A stretch of DNA of 30,674 bases from Candidatus Peregrinibacteria bacterium CG_4_10_14_0_2_um_filter_43_11 (GCA_002792495.1 PFOK01000134.1:1-30674), one strand, 5' to 3'; positions 8,401 through 15,948 are shown, counted from the first letter of the stretch. Translations and numbers: made by a program. Notes: generated by a model from the sequence alone, not told the origin.

Positions 8401-11400
8401 CACTTTGACTGTTGGAGGAACGACGTTTATTAAAGGACATTACATTCTCAAGGCGAATGCGGCTTACTTTAAGGCCGGTGTGATGAACCAGAATGAAGAA
8501 TTCTTTCAGCCGGTTACTTTAATCATCACGTTTGCGAACGGAGATACCGAAACCGGTCAATTCACCCCTAAAACAGCAGGAAACGGAGCCACATTTACCG
8601 AAACCTTTGTGGTGGATGCGGTAAACGATTCCAATCAACTTGTTTTTGAAAACCCAATCACACTAGAAACCGTGATTTATACCCCGGTTCCCGGCGCCTA
8701 TAACCTAAAAGCCTCCACTTACACACCGGGCAACACACCGGATATCTTGGGCGGTCAAAACAATCCCTATCCGCTAACGACCAACTACCTTTCCGAAACC
8801 GGTAGCGGAGCCGATATTGAAGTTTTGGTTCTCGGAGATGCAGCCAAAACCGTCACTTTGAACACCACCGGTCAATCCCCCATTACCTTGAGTGATATCA
8901 AAGACGGTCAGAGCGCTTTGTTTAAAAATGCCTCTGTACCTCTGGCTCATACCGTTATCTGCGGAGAAGGCAAATCGGGCAATACCGTAACTCCAAAAGC
9001 GATTTCCATCCCCGCTGATACCCTAAAGGGAGGTAGCAATACTTTTGCCTGCGTTTATGTTCCCAAAGCTTCTGCCGCGGAAATCACTATTTTGACTGAG
9101 GCAACCAATGATCCAAACCTAACCGCTTTCATCACGCTCACTATTGATGGAATCGATTACAGTATCGGAAGCACTGCCAGCACAAACGATACGCTTCCCG
9201 CCTCTTTGATCACTTATGTAGACACCGCGAAAACCAACGAAATCAACTTTGAAAACAAGGCGGGTTATACTGTTCCAAAAAGCATTCCGGTAAATGCCGT
9301 TGCCGGCAGTACCGCGGCTAATAATGTGTATAAAGGAACTTATATTCTTTTGAGCGAATTGGTCCAGATCACCATCACCACTTACCTGAGTGATACCGGA
9401 CTTATTACCGACGCCCCTGAAGACAATATTTTGTTTGATGGAGTGGCTGTCGCGAAAAACACCACAACCCTCAACACCCATCCTTCCCTTTTTGAAGGCG
9501 ATAAAAAATTAACCGTCTCGTTTGCCGATGTGATTGATGGATACAATGCCCCTGCGCATGTTGTTATTGATAAGGCGCTTGTGGAAGTTGGCAGTCAAAA
9601 CATCAGTGCTTTTTATACGCCAAAAGGCGGCAGTACTACCGATATCGGCTATATTCAGGTTAAAACCATTAACGCAAATGGAACTATTTACCTCAATAGT
9701 ACTTCTGTCGGTACTTCCGTGAACGAAGCTTTTGTCGGCCCTATCCCCGTCAATTTGAATCAAAAAAACGCGATCAATTTTATAGATGCCAACAATGGAA
9801 CGGAAAATCCGGTACCGATTATTTTGCCGATCAATGCTCTTATTTCAAAAGATCCTGCGCATCCGACTTCTTTTACGGGAATTTATGTTCCTAAAGATCA
9901 AGCCGCATTTATCAATGTAACGACCATCACCAGCACTCACACCATTCTTGATCAGGCGGAAATTCAGATGGACGGAAATATCATCGGTTACGGTGTTGTC
10001 AGCAATCTGCCTGTCATGCCCGGTCATCACGCTCTCACCTTCGGCGTCGTTACCGGATACGAATCCCCTCTTCCTGTTTCTTTTGATATCGCGACCGGAG
10101 ATATGCTTAATTTGGCCGGTATTTATATCCCCAATGGCAACGCGTTTAAACTGATTACCGTTCGCACAACGGATGATGGAACACCGCCACACCTACTTAA
10201 GGCGCCTATTTTCTTCTCCCCTGCCGGAACTGCCTCTTTTTACATGGGAAGTAGTGCAACCAGCTTTAAGGTGGATGAAACGGTTACCAACAATAAACTG
10301 ACTTATTCCCCCGCTCATTCGGAAGACGGCATCGATTATGAAATCGTAACGCCTCAAAACGCCAGTGAAACCCTGCAAACCCCTTATAAAAATAACTACA
10401 CGGCTATTTACGGGCAATTGAGCACCGAGGAAACCGCGAAATTGCACATTCGCGCGGTCAACCGAAACGACAATACGGTTCTCACTCACGCGCCTATTTT
10501 CATCCGTGTTAGCGGTGGTGAACCTGTCGCGATAGGATACGGTTCCGTTAGTTACACCATCAACGTTAAAAATGTTTATGCCGTTTCTTTCGGAGACGTG
10601 ACCGGATTCAATACCCCCGCTTCGGAATTGGTTTCCGGCGTTGTGGCCGGCAGTATCACTCCCATTACCGGACTTTACACGGTTAAATCCGGAGGATGCT
10701 CGAATTGCACCACCTTTACCGTAACCGCTAAACGAAATGACACGAACGGCTCTATTCTGGAAGGCGCCACATTTGCTGTGAATAACATTACAACAGGAGA
10801 AGTCACACACGGCACCGGAGAAGTGATTGTAGCCGCCAAGGCCGGTGAAAAATTGACCATCATCTTTGACTCTGTCGTGGGTTACAAGGCGCCTGAGTTT
10901 AACTTCACCAATCCGGTAACACTGGATCACGATGCTTCTAAGAATATTTTTGAAGCGTATTACGCGCTCACGAGTGACTACCTTTTCAACTTTGACGCCA
11001 AAGACAGTAACGGCGTTGCCTTTGCCTCTAAAATCGGTATCAATGGAGTGGCAATGGTTGACCTTCCTGTTAATAACTACACTACCGCTGACCTTACCGA
11101 CTTCCGCGTTACTTACGCGACAAATCCCGGTTTTGTAGCACCTCCTTTGTTGATCATCAAGGATGGCAAAACCACGGTTCCTGCCGGATTTACCATTGTA
11201 CAAAACAACGGAGGCGGAGAACTTATTGATTACCACGCAGGCCAGGAAATCAAATTTGAAACTTCTCCTTTCTCTTATCAAGTGAGTTATACTTATGATT
11301 CTTCATTCGTACTCACCAAAACCGCCAGCAAAACGACTGTTGGCAATAATGAAGTGATCACTTACACCCTTAATGTTGTTCGTCATTCTACCCAAGCCGG

Positions 11401-12817
11401 ATCAATCATGACTTCTATTAGCGATTCCATTGCGCCTAATGGTCAACTCACCGGTTCCAATGGCGGTAAAATGACTTATATTCTGAACAGTATCAATAGT
11501 AAGGGGGTTGCCTGCAATGGCAATCAGGATATTACAAAGGGCGCTATGACTTGCGCCTTTGATAACCCCAATAGTTATTTGACCATCACTTATGATGTCC
11601 GTTCGGATCACAGCGGTGTTCCTGCCGATCAGAACTCGTTCGTTATCAACACTCTGAGCCTGACTCATGACAACTTGACGACTCCGATCAGCGTTGAAAA
11701 TAAAGTGACTCTTACAGGTCCTGCCAGTCAGCCTATTCCTTCCGGAGGCGGTGGCGGTGGAGGCGGTGGCGGTGGAGGTGGATCTGGCGGCAGTCACATT
11801 CTTTATAAAGGGGATATGGGACTTGAAATCATGAAACTCACCTCGCTGGATGGAGAAAATTATTACGAAGCCAGCGAAAAAGCCGGCGCGTTGATCATCC
11901 CGGAGGACAATGTGACTAAGGTTTACATGAAAGTTTTGGTCAAAAACGACAATCCATTCAGTGCCAAAAATGTTTACCTTTCTCATATTTTTGACGGAGG
12001 AAACAGCGATATGTCCGTTGATACTTTTAAAAACTTAAAAGGTGCCACCTTCAGTGAAAAATACGGTGCGATCATCGTAGGCAGTGTTGACGCCGGAGGT
12101 ATGGGTGAATTCACTTACATGCTTGATGTCAATGAGGCAGGTTCAAGTGATGCGTTCGCTCTGGATACTCTTAAATTGGAAAAATTCAACAGCGGACTGC
12201 CTTCTTATCAGGATGGTCTCACCTACATCGGCCTCGGTCAGGAAATCAGCAATTACATCGTTGCCGGAAAATTACCTGGCGGCATCAACGGAAAGCCAGG
12301 CGGTCCTCTCGCTCCTCCCGCTGTCAGCGTGGAAATTCAGCCCAGCGTGACCTCCGCTCACCCCGGTGAAGTGGTCACCTTCAAGATCCTTGTCCGAAAT
12401 ACCGGTGGCGTTCCCCTGTCTAATATCACGATTTCTCATAATTATGATGAGAACATACTCAATATCATCCGAGCAGCAGGAGCACAAGACACCGGCAACG
12501 AATTGCAATGGACTCGTGGCGTACTCAAAGCCGGCCAGAGCACAACGTATCTGTTCAAAGTCATTATCAAAAATAGCCTGCAAGAAACCATCCGCGGTCT
12601 TACCCGTGTAATGCCGGATGAATTCCACAGTGCCGTGGAGGCTGAGAACTTCATTCAGGTGCTTCCCGGTGCTGTCCAAAAACCTTACCAATTGGCCAAA
12701 ACCGGTACCGGCATCCTTTCTCTTCTTCTTATGCTGTTGCTGGCTTATGCCGGTCAGATGGTTTACGAACGCCGACGTTACATCGGTTTACGCCGCTCCG
12801 CCCTAAGACCTCTGTAG
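5477..12817 (+). CDS. Giant repeat surface protein with LAKTG-type sorting signal
   Basis: I chose the ATG at 5477. A longer reading from TTG at 5420 would start inside the leader hairpin and put a non-signal stretch before the signal peptide. The 2446-residue product begins with a classical signal peptide ending ASYA-A (about 1-33). Residues about 35-1940 form roughly 20 tandem units of 80-115 residues. Many share a core like Y-x-V-x-F-G-x-V-x-GY-x-TP and end in a Y-x-P strand; they resemble PEGA-type or Ig-like surface repeats. A DUF11-like domain (about 1943-2085), a 13-Gly linker (2090-2102), another beta domain, and a second DUF11-like domain (about 2283-2400) follow. The C-terminus is LAKTG (2406-2410), a hydrophobic helix, then ERRR, matching an LPxTG-like cell-wall sorting signal. 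Adhesion or cell-cell contact is inferred, not shown. No sortase gene is in the window. Confidence 0.85.
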   Translation: MFSSLFKKTVAKITMFIMVFSLFGSFIPASYAAGGTIVVTTNHDKATYSIFYGGETANPITTGEGKGPESYNDFAPGMYDVVFGNITGYTTPAPITDIMVNDDTVTLPIAEYKVIDSSLSVAMNIDEGTYTIWDLTNKVVDSEALFPGGIPADTTKVHPLSPGIYAVIFGDVAGYTTPLPQIIGSPIAFITPNPNEVRVLPLKNTPVYGNYIPTNGGGTVKVSVIDNSVAIQTDPVTGEINIQTAKQINDGDWTLFRCVGTDVTTVTLDDCTIPTVPAQTDTKSKDIPDMLPGIYGLKFNYNNGKYLGAAVLTGNPQKLKAGQQIHFILQYYKLGEDLAQIKASAVADMGDLDADYPLNAPLSLINVSDTGVETVVSSGSTPTNFSIDVTQNNVLRFGEVADFKTPADKVYLATTIAPTQTVIWDAIYKTELAEVTVQAQTTDGTSLTAQASVVGSAPGDETAVTTPQTLTLNVTDNTYSIHCDVLPGYTLVSPASIAIDSISGIKTTYTCIYEQQEITTIEVTANVSDAGFTTAQFGHYFGTPGSGTLQGTYTTNLDGSPVVIPTVNINQPQYLVFADKNEYTTPANNGNAYVLNTPLTQPVHTVSVTYIAKQIPPSGLSIVVAASGLNSGQAASATIENKKTGVTSSVSMTNTAPGSLNVDLGESYYVVCQPVAGKAQIGQIDTVIAVDNPNETYFHLCQYMDENNVAYINVSTSPVIATMFLIDHNQNNFSDLSTTDTVSSESPLTYITSIMNRFTLPLSDAVEDFTIEYNAIPGVPGSDTAYKTPAPQTIHEDLTPGAVFDVPTAFYTTTDNIEYLALRTYGKEDAAIYVDWIKVRESGDDQEVIVPVSTEDTHTVTFESGVPGFITPDPITIPDGNTEVRKGKTRHVLGYYVPEAKSHRFSINSRNASGEVFLSINGDTTLYYIGTTNDLGNGFTYRVDVSNAHKITFQDKSAETPSYVLRKPSFSFYENTLTVGGTTFIKGHYILKANAAYFKAGVMNQNEEFFQPVTLIITFANGDTETGQFTPKTAGNGATFTETFVVDAVNDSNQLVFENPITLETVIYTPVPGAYNLKASTYTPGNTPDILGGQNNPYPLTTNYLSETGSGADIEVLVLGDAAKTVTLNTTGQSPITLSDIKDGQSALFKNASVPLAHTVICGEGKSGNTVTPKAISIPADTLKGGSNTFACVYVPKASAAEITILTEATNDPNLTAFITLTIDGIDYSIGSTASTNDTLPASLITYVDTAKTNEINFENKAGYTVPKSIPVNAVAGSTAANNVYKGTYILLSELVQITITTYLSDTGLITDAPEDNILFDGVAVAKNTTTLNTHPSLFEGDKKLTVSFADVIDGYNAPAHVVIDKALVEVGSQNISAFYTPKGGSTTDIGYIQVKTINANGTIYLNSTSVGTSVNEAFVGPIPVNLNQKNAINFIDANNGTENPVPIILPINALISKDPAHPTSFTGIYVPKDQAAFINVTTITSTHTILDQAEIQMDGNIIGYGVVSNLPVMPGHHALTFGVVTGYESPLPVSFDIATGDMLNLAGIYIPNGNAFKLITVRTTDDGTPPHLLKAPIFFSPAGTASFYMGSSATSFKVDETVTNNKLTYSPAHSEDGIDYEIVTPQNASETLQTPYKNNYTAIYGQLSTEETAKLHIRAVNRNDNTVLTHAPIFIRVSGGEPVAIGYGSVSYTINVKNVYAVSFGDVTGFNTPASELVSGVVAGSITPITGLYTVKSGGCSNCTTFTVTAKRNDTNGSILEGATFAVNNITTGEVTHGTGEVIVAAKAGEKLTIIFDSVVGYKAPEFNFTNPVTLDHDASKNIFEAYYALTSDYLFNFDAKDSNGVAFASKIGINGVAMVDLPVNNYTTADLTDFRVTYATNPGFVAPPLLIIKDGKTTVPAGFTIVQNNGGGELIDYHAGQEIKFETSPFSYQVSYTYDSSFVLTKTASKTTVGNNEVITYTLNVVRHSTQAGSIMTSISDSIAPNGQLTGSNGGKMTYILNSINSKGVACNGNQDITKGAMTCAFDNPNSYLTITYDVRSDHSGVPADQNSFVINTLSLTHDNLTTPISVENKVTLTGPASQPIPSGGGGGGGGGGGGGSGGSHILYKGDMGLEIMKLTSLDGENYYEASEKAGALIIPEDNVTKVYMKVLVKNDNPFSAKNVYLSHIFDGGNSDMSVDTFKNLKGATFSEKYGAIIVGSVDAGGMGEFTYMLDVNEAGSSDAFALDTLKLEKFNSGLPSYQDGLTYIGLGQEISNYIVAGKLPGGINGKPGGPLAPPAVSVEIQPSVTSAHPGEVVTFKILVRNTGGVPLSNITISHNYDENILNIIRAAGAQDTGNELQWTRGVLKAGQSTTYLFKVIIKNSLQETIRGLTRVMPDEFHSAVEAENFIQVLPGAVQKPYQLAKTGTGILSLLLMLLLAYAGQMVYERRRYIGLRRSALRPL
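11744..11782 (+). repeat. Poly-Gly codon run (13 Gly)
   Basis: Thirteen consecutive GGN codons, mostly GGT/GGC/GGA in alternation, encode a flexible linker followed by Ser-Gly-Gly-Ser. It separates the repeat/DUF11 region from the membrane-proximal domains of the giant protein. Such G-rich tracts are prone to length change. Confidence 0.85.
12692..12784 (+). other. Cell-wall sorting signal coding segment (LAKTG-TM-basic)
   Basis: Codons for LAKTG (12692-12706) are followed by about 20 hydrophobic residues and ERRR. Class E sortases are known to accept LAxTG, so the motif fits that variant. A plain C-terminal membrane anchor is the alternative. Confidence 0.6.
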
Positions 12818-12849
12818 AAAAAAAGACCTCCCGAATTGTTTATGGTTGT

Positions 12850-12885
12850 AACCCCGTCATGATGCAAGGGCATGACGGGGTTTTT
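12850..12885 (+). terminator. Rho-independent terminator
   Basis: AACCCCGTCATG (12850-12861) and CATGACGGGGTT (12871-12882) form a perfect 12-bp stem with a 9-nt loop, ending in five T. It is 33 bp after the giant gene and is the strongest terminator seen in the window. Confidence 0.92.
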
Positions 12886-12892
12886 ATATCCG

Positions 12893-12912
12893 AAACCTTT
12901 AAAAAAGGTTTT
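12893..12912 (+). terminator. Secondary A/T hairpin
   Basis: AAACCTTT (12893-12900) and AAAGGTTT (12904-12911) form an 8-bp stem around an AAA loop just after the main terminator. It could back up termination; the stem is weak. Confidence 0.4.
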
Positions 12913-12924
12913 ATTATTTCAAAA

Positions 12925-13023
12925 ATGTGGGGTTTTGCATGCCATAAAAAAGGGCATGGGCGTGTGCACGGCGGTGCAACACCGTAGAGACACATTGCAA
13001 TGTGTCTCTATCAAAACCCCCAT
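12925..13023. repeat. Multi-armed palindromic element, MITE/REP-like
   Basis: An outer pair GGGGTTTTG (12929-12937) and CAAAACCCC (13012-13020), extendable by ATG/CAT across one bulged T, encloses several nested palindromes. These are CATGCC/GGCATG (12938-12943, 12952-12957), CGTGTGCACG (12961-12970), CGGTG-CAA-CACCG (12972-12984) and a perfect 26-bp palindrome at 12985-13010 with half-site TAGAGACACATTG. It lies between the terminator of the giant gene and the end of a minus-strand gene. The structure fits a non-autonomous palindromic repeat or a structured RNA. No second copy is visible in this window. Confidence 0.65.
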
Positions 13024-13042
13024 ACCATATAAAATTTTATGG

Positions 13043-13786
13043 TTATTCCTCGTTTTTCCTTTTTTCAGCACGTAATTCACGATAAACCGCATACCGTCTT
13101 TTTGCCCTTTCTTTGTGTTGAGATGGATCTTTTACGTAACCATTTGTATCCAGACAAAAATCCACGTCAATAATACTGCCCTCCTCCCCTTCGTCGGTTA
13201 CCTCCTGCCAATAATGGTGAGCTTTTAATGTTTTCATTTTTTTTATTGTTCCTTTGTATCTGTAAAGGCCGGCCAAAATATGAGCCACGATTGCCAGATC
13301 CATGCATATGTCGATCCCCTGACCAAAATCTTTAACATGTTTTCTGCCTGGCATTGTGAGTTTTAACGCGGCCATTATTTTTCCGGGCCATCTCGCCTTT
13401 TTCCTCCGAATAAAAGTTCCTATGGCAAATAAAGTAATGTCTTTCTCCGCAGGAAATTCACCTGATTCTTTGTGAATCATTTTATAAAGCGGATCCTCCG
13501 GCGATTTGGATTGAATTGAAGTTTTTACTTCCTCAATCAGTTTATCCACCCCCTCCTTCCACTCGGAAACTACCTCATAATCCTCTTCATCAAATTCGTA
13601 AGTGTATCCGGCAAATACCCCCTCCCCATGCAAATCCTTTTGTATGCCACTAATGGTCTCCCGAACAAGGCCGTGACCATCCGACATTTCAGTTAGTCTG
13701 TGCCTCGTATCTTTTACAAGATCGCAACCCTCTGACCTGGGGCTTTGTACATCTACTCCCAAATTTTCTGGTAAGTCTGTGCTCAT
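13043..13786 (-). CDS. Transglutaminase-like (cysteine-protease fold) protein, putative
   Basis: The 247-residue protein has no signal peptide and is rich in charged residues. Its C-terminal half contains DICMDLAIVAHILAGLYRYKG (about 159-179), then HHYWQEV (190-196) and IIDVDF (205-210). The order Cys 161, His 191 followed one residue later by Trp, and Asp 207 matches the Cys-His-Asp arrangement of transglutaminase-like domains. The N-terminal 110 residues are acidic and not recognised. The assignment rests on motif order only, so peptidase, amidase or inactive roles are all open. It is a single gene, divergent from glyS across a 101-bp gap, with its 3' end close to the palindromic element. 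Confidence 0.5.
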   Translation of the reverse strand: MSTDLPENLGVDVQSPRSEGCDLVKDTRHRLTEMSDGHGLVRETISGIQKDLHGEGVFAGYTYEFDEEDYEVVSEWKEGVDKLIEEVKTSIQSKSPEDPLYKMIHKESGEFPAEKDITLFAIGTFIRRKKARWPGKIMAALKLTMPGRKHVKDFGQGIDICMDLAIVAHILAGLYRYKGTIKKMKTLKAHHYWQEVTDEGEEGSIIDVDFCLDTNGYVKDPSQHKERAKRRYAVYRELRAEKRKNEE

Positions 13787-13831
13787 AACTCAAATCATCG
13801 AATGTTATCTTTTTATTGTATCATAAAATGC

Positions 13832-13861
13832 TCTACAAAACCAGCCATTTACTGCTATAAT
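13832..13861 (+). promoter_or_regulatory. Extended -10 promoter of glyS
   Basis: TGC-TATAAT (13853-13861) is a perfect extended -10. A weak -35, TCTACA, lies at 13832-13837 with an 18-nt spacer. Transcription would start near 13868, leaving about 20 nt of leader and no Shine-Dalgarno motif before the ATG at 13888. Confidence 0.65.
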
Positions 13862-13887
13862 GCCATCCGAATCGTAACTTTTTACTC

Positions 13888-15270
13888 ATGAGTGAAAATT
13901 TAATGGAAAAAATTGTTTCCCTGTGCAAGCGTCGTGGATTTGTGTTTCCGGGTTCGGAGATTTACGGAGGGCTGGCCAATACGTGGGATTACGCGCCATT
14001 GGGGGCTCAGCTTAAAAAGAATATTCAGGACGCGTGGTGGAAGTTTTTTGTGACGGATCGCATGGATATGGTGGGGCTGGATGCCGCGATTTTGATGAAC
14101 CCCAAAGTATGGCAAGCCAGCGGTCATGTGGATTGTTTTAACGACGCGTTGGTGGATTGTAAGGAGTGTAAAGCACGCTTACGCGCGGATCATTTGATTG
14201 AAGAAGCGCTCGATGATGTGAAGGTGGAAGGTTTGGAGCTCACGGATTTGGATAAGCTGATTACAAATAATAAAATCAAATGTCCCAAGTGTGGTGCGAC
14301 TGATTTTACCAAGGCCCGCGTGTTTAATCTTCTGTTCCAGACGCATATTGGACCCGTTGCGGAAGACAGTGAGCCCGTATTTTTGCGGGGAGAACTCGCG
14401 CAGTCGATGTTTGTGAATTTTCGCCAAATTCAGGAGACGAGCCGTAAAAAACTCCCTTTCGGGATCGCGCAGGTGGGCAAGTGTTTCCGCAACGAGATCA
14501 CACCGGGGAATTTTATCTTCCGAACCATCGAGTTTGATCTGATGGAATTTGAGTATTTTATTAAGCCGGAAGAATGGAAAGAACGATTTGATTATTGGCT
14601 CGATGAAATGCACAAGTGGCTTGATGTGGTAGGAATTGACCCTAAAAAAACCCGTGTACGTGAACACGATGAAAAAGAACTCTCGCATTATTCGGATAGA
14701 ACCGTGGATATTGAATTTGAGACTCCTTTTGGGTGGAAAGAACTTTATGGCCTCGCGTACCGAACGGATTTTGACCTGAAGAATCACATCGAAAAAAGCG
14801 GCAAAGACCTTGCCTATTTTGATCCGGAGACCAATACCAAATTGGTGCCGCATGTTTTGGAACCGACTTTTGGACTCACCCGTTCCGTACTGATGGTGCT
14901 CCTTTCCGCCTATCACGAGGAAGAAGTGGAGAATGGAAAGGGCGAAAAAGAAACCCGTGTGGTCATGAAATTCAATAAGAATATCGCACCGTTTAAAGTG
15001 GCCGTTTTGCCGCTCGTGAACAAGCTGAATGACAAAGCCAAAGAAGTGTGGGAACAGTTGAGCCCTCACTTTGTTACCGATTTTGATACTTCAGGAACCA
15101 TTGGCAAACGCTACCGCCGGCAAGATGAAATAGGAACGCCTTATTGTGTGACGGTCGATTTCGACACGCTCGAAGATGAAAGTGTGACGATTCGTGATCG
15201 CGACACGATGAAGCAGGAGCGGGTGAAGATTGAGGGGCTGACGGAATATTTGGAAAATACTTTGAAATAA
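13888..15270 (+). CDS. glyS: Glycyl-tRNA synthetase, alpha2 (single-chain) type
   Basis: This class II enzyme charges tRNA-Gly with glycine. At 460 residues it matches the homodimeric archaeal/eukaryal/Gram-positive type rather than the two-subunit GlyQ/GlyS type. Visible features are the N-terminal FPGSEIYGG and WDYAPLG motifs, an insertion with two Cys pairs (91/94 and 132/135) likely binding zinc, and motif 2 around GKCFRNEITPGNFIFRTIEF (198-217). Motif 3 (GLTRSVL) is late in the catalytic core, and a C-terminal anticodon-binding domain starts near KVAVLPL and ends with the RYRRQDEIGTPYCVTVD region. It is convergent with the higBA pair, only 4 bp between the two stops, with no terminator seen there. 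Confidence 0.96.
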   Translation: MSENLMEKIVSLCKRRGFVFPGSEIYGGLANTWDYAPLGAQLKKNIQDAWWKFFVTDRMDMVGLDAAILMNPKVWQASGHVDCFNDALVDCKECKARLRADHLIEEALDDVKVEGLELTDLDKLITNNKIKCPKCGATDFTKARVFNLLFQTHIGPVAEDSEPVFLRGELAQSMFVNFRQIQETSRKKLPFGIAQVGKCFRNEITPGNFIFRTIEFDLMEFEYFIKPEEWKERFDYWLDEMHKWLDVVGIDPKKTRVREHDEKELSHYSDRTVDIEFETPFGWKELYGLAYRTDFDLKNHIEKSGKDLAYFDPETNTKLVPHVLEPTFGLTRSVLMVLLSAYHEEEVENGKGEKETRVVMKFNKNIAPFKVAVLPLVNKLNDKAKEVWEQLSPHFVTDFDTSGTIGKRYRRQDEIGTPYCVTVDFDTLEDESVTIRDRDTMKQERVKIEGLTEYLENTLK

Positions 15271-15274
15271 AGGA

Positions 15275-15580
15275 CTATCCCGCGAACTGAAAAATACAGA
15301 CCTCCTTTTCAAGCGTTTTTGTCATTAAATCCTCCTGAATATTCAGCTCATAACCGGACTGCAAATTGAGCCAAAGCTGCGCCGAAGTACCGAAGTATTT
15401 TGCCAGTCTTAGTGCGGTATCCGCTGTGATTGCCCGTTTGCCGTGCACGATTTCATTGATGCGCCTTGCAGGAACGCTGATGTCTTTTGCCACCCTGTAT
15501 TGGGTAATGCCATAGGGTTTTAGAAAATCTTCCATTAAAATTTCGCCGGGATGAATGGGTTTTATTTTTTTAGGAGACAT
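15275..15580 (-). CDS. higA: HigA-family antitoxin
   Basis: This 101-residue HTH protein begins with the signature IHPGEILMEDFLKPYGIT of the HigA/VapI addiction-module antidote family and has a helix-turn-helix at about residues 25-67 (QYRVAKDISVPARRINEIVHG). HigA binds and neutralises the HigB ribonuclease and represses the shared promoter. It follows the toxin gene by 17 bp, the usual reversed order (toxin first) of higBA modules. The small size and order make the assignment secure; its activity in this host is not shown. Confidence 0.92.
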   Translation of the reverse strand: MSPKKIKPIHPGEILMEDFLKPYGITQYRVAKDISVPARRINEIVHGKRAITADTALRLAKYFGTSAQLWLNLQSGYELNIQEDLMTKTLEKEVCIFQFAG

Positions 15581-15597
15581 AAAAGGTGAATTAAATA

Positions 15598-15879
15598 TTA
15601 ATGATAATCGATGGCTTCAACGCCGTAAGCATCTCCATTTTTCCAGAGAAAACAAATTCTCCATTGGTCATTGATTCGAATGCTGTATTGCCCTTTCCGT
15701 TTTCCGCTTAGTTTTTCCAAATGATTTCCGGGCGGGCTTTTAAGGTCACCTATTTCAATCGCGGCATTTAGATATTCCAATTTACGTGATACAGTGCGAC
15801 AAATATATTGAGGAAATTTTTTTGGAATATTTCTTTCAAAAAGATGTTTCGTTTCTTTGCATTTAAAATTTCTAATCAT
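15598..15879 (-). CDS. higB: HigB-family toxin (RelE/ParE fold mRNA interferase)
   Basis: The 93-residue protein from the ATG at 15879 fits the compact HigB family. The longer reading back to 15996 would run through the promoter and adds an unrelated hydrophobic stretch. Signature stretches are LEYLNAA, the PPGNHLEKLSGKRKGQYSIR region, INDQWRICFLW, and the terminal DYH. HigB toxins cleave mRNA in the ribosomal A site; the conserved Arg and C-terminal His/Tyr-type residues are present. It is transcribed with higA from a promoter embedded in an inverted repeat. The leader is about 24 nt, without a Shine-Dalgarno motif. Confidence 0.9.
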   Translation of the reverse strand: MIRNFKCKETKHLFERNIPKKFPQYICRTVSRKLEYLNAAIEIGDLKSPPGNHLEKLSGKRKGQYSIRINDQWRICFLWKNGDAYGVEAIDYH

Positions 15880-15909
15880 GTATTTCAAAAAAATCAGTGT
15901 ACATAAAAA

Positions 15910-15948
15910 ATAATAACGCATCGCGATAATAATGTCAAGCGTTATTAT
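15910..15948 (-). promoter_or_regulatory. higBA promoter and putative HigA operator
   Basis: On the minus strand TTGACA (plus 15933-15938), a 17-nt spacer and TATTAT (15910-15915) form a near-consensus promoter. A 10-bp inverted repeat, ATAATAACGC at 15910-15919 and GCGTTATTAT at 15939-15948, brackets it: one arm covers the -10 and the other abuts the -35. A further palindrome ATCGCGAT (15920-15927) sits in the spacer. Repressor binding here would occlude RNA polymerase, as expected for toxin-antitoxin autoregulation. Confidence 0.75.

Noticed and set aside
6770..11986. Long minus-strand readings inside the giant gene
   Set aside because: They lie antisense to the repeat region, are His/Arg/Gly/Ser-rich as expected from reverse reading, and have no signals or motifs.
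12925..13023. CRISPR array or tRNA-like cloverleaf
   Set aside because: No repeat-spacer periodicity, and the arms do not match tRNA arm lengths or the conserved T-loop sequence.
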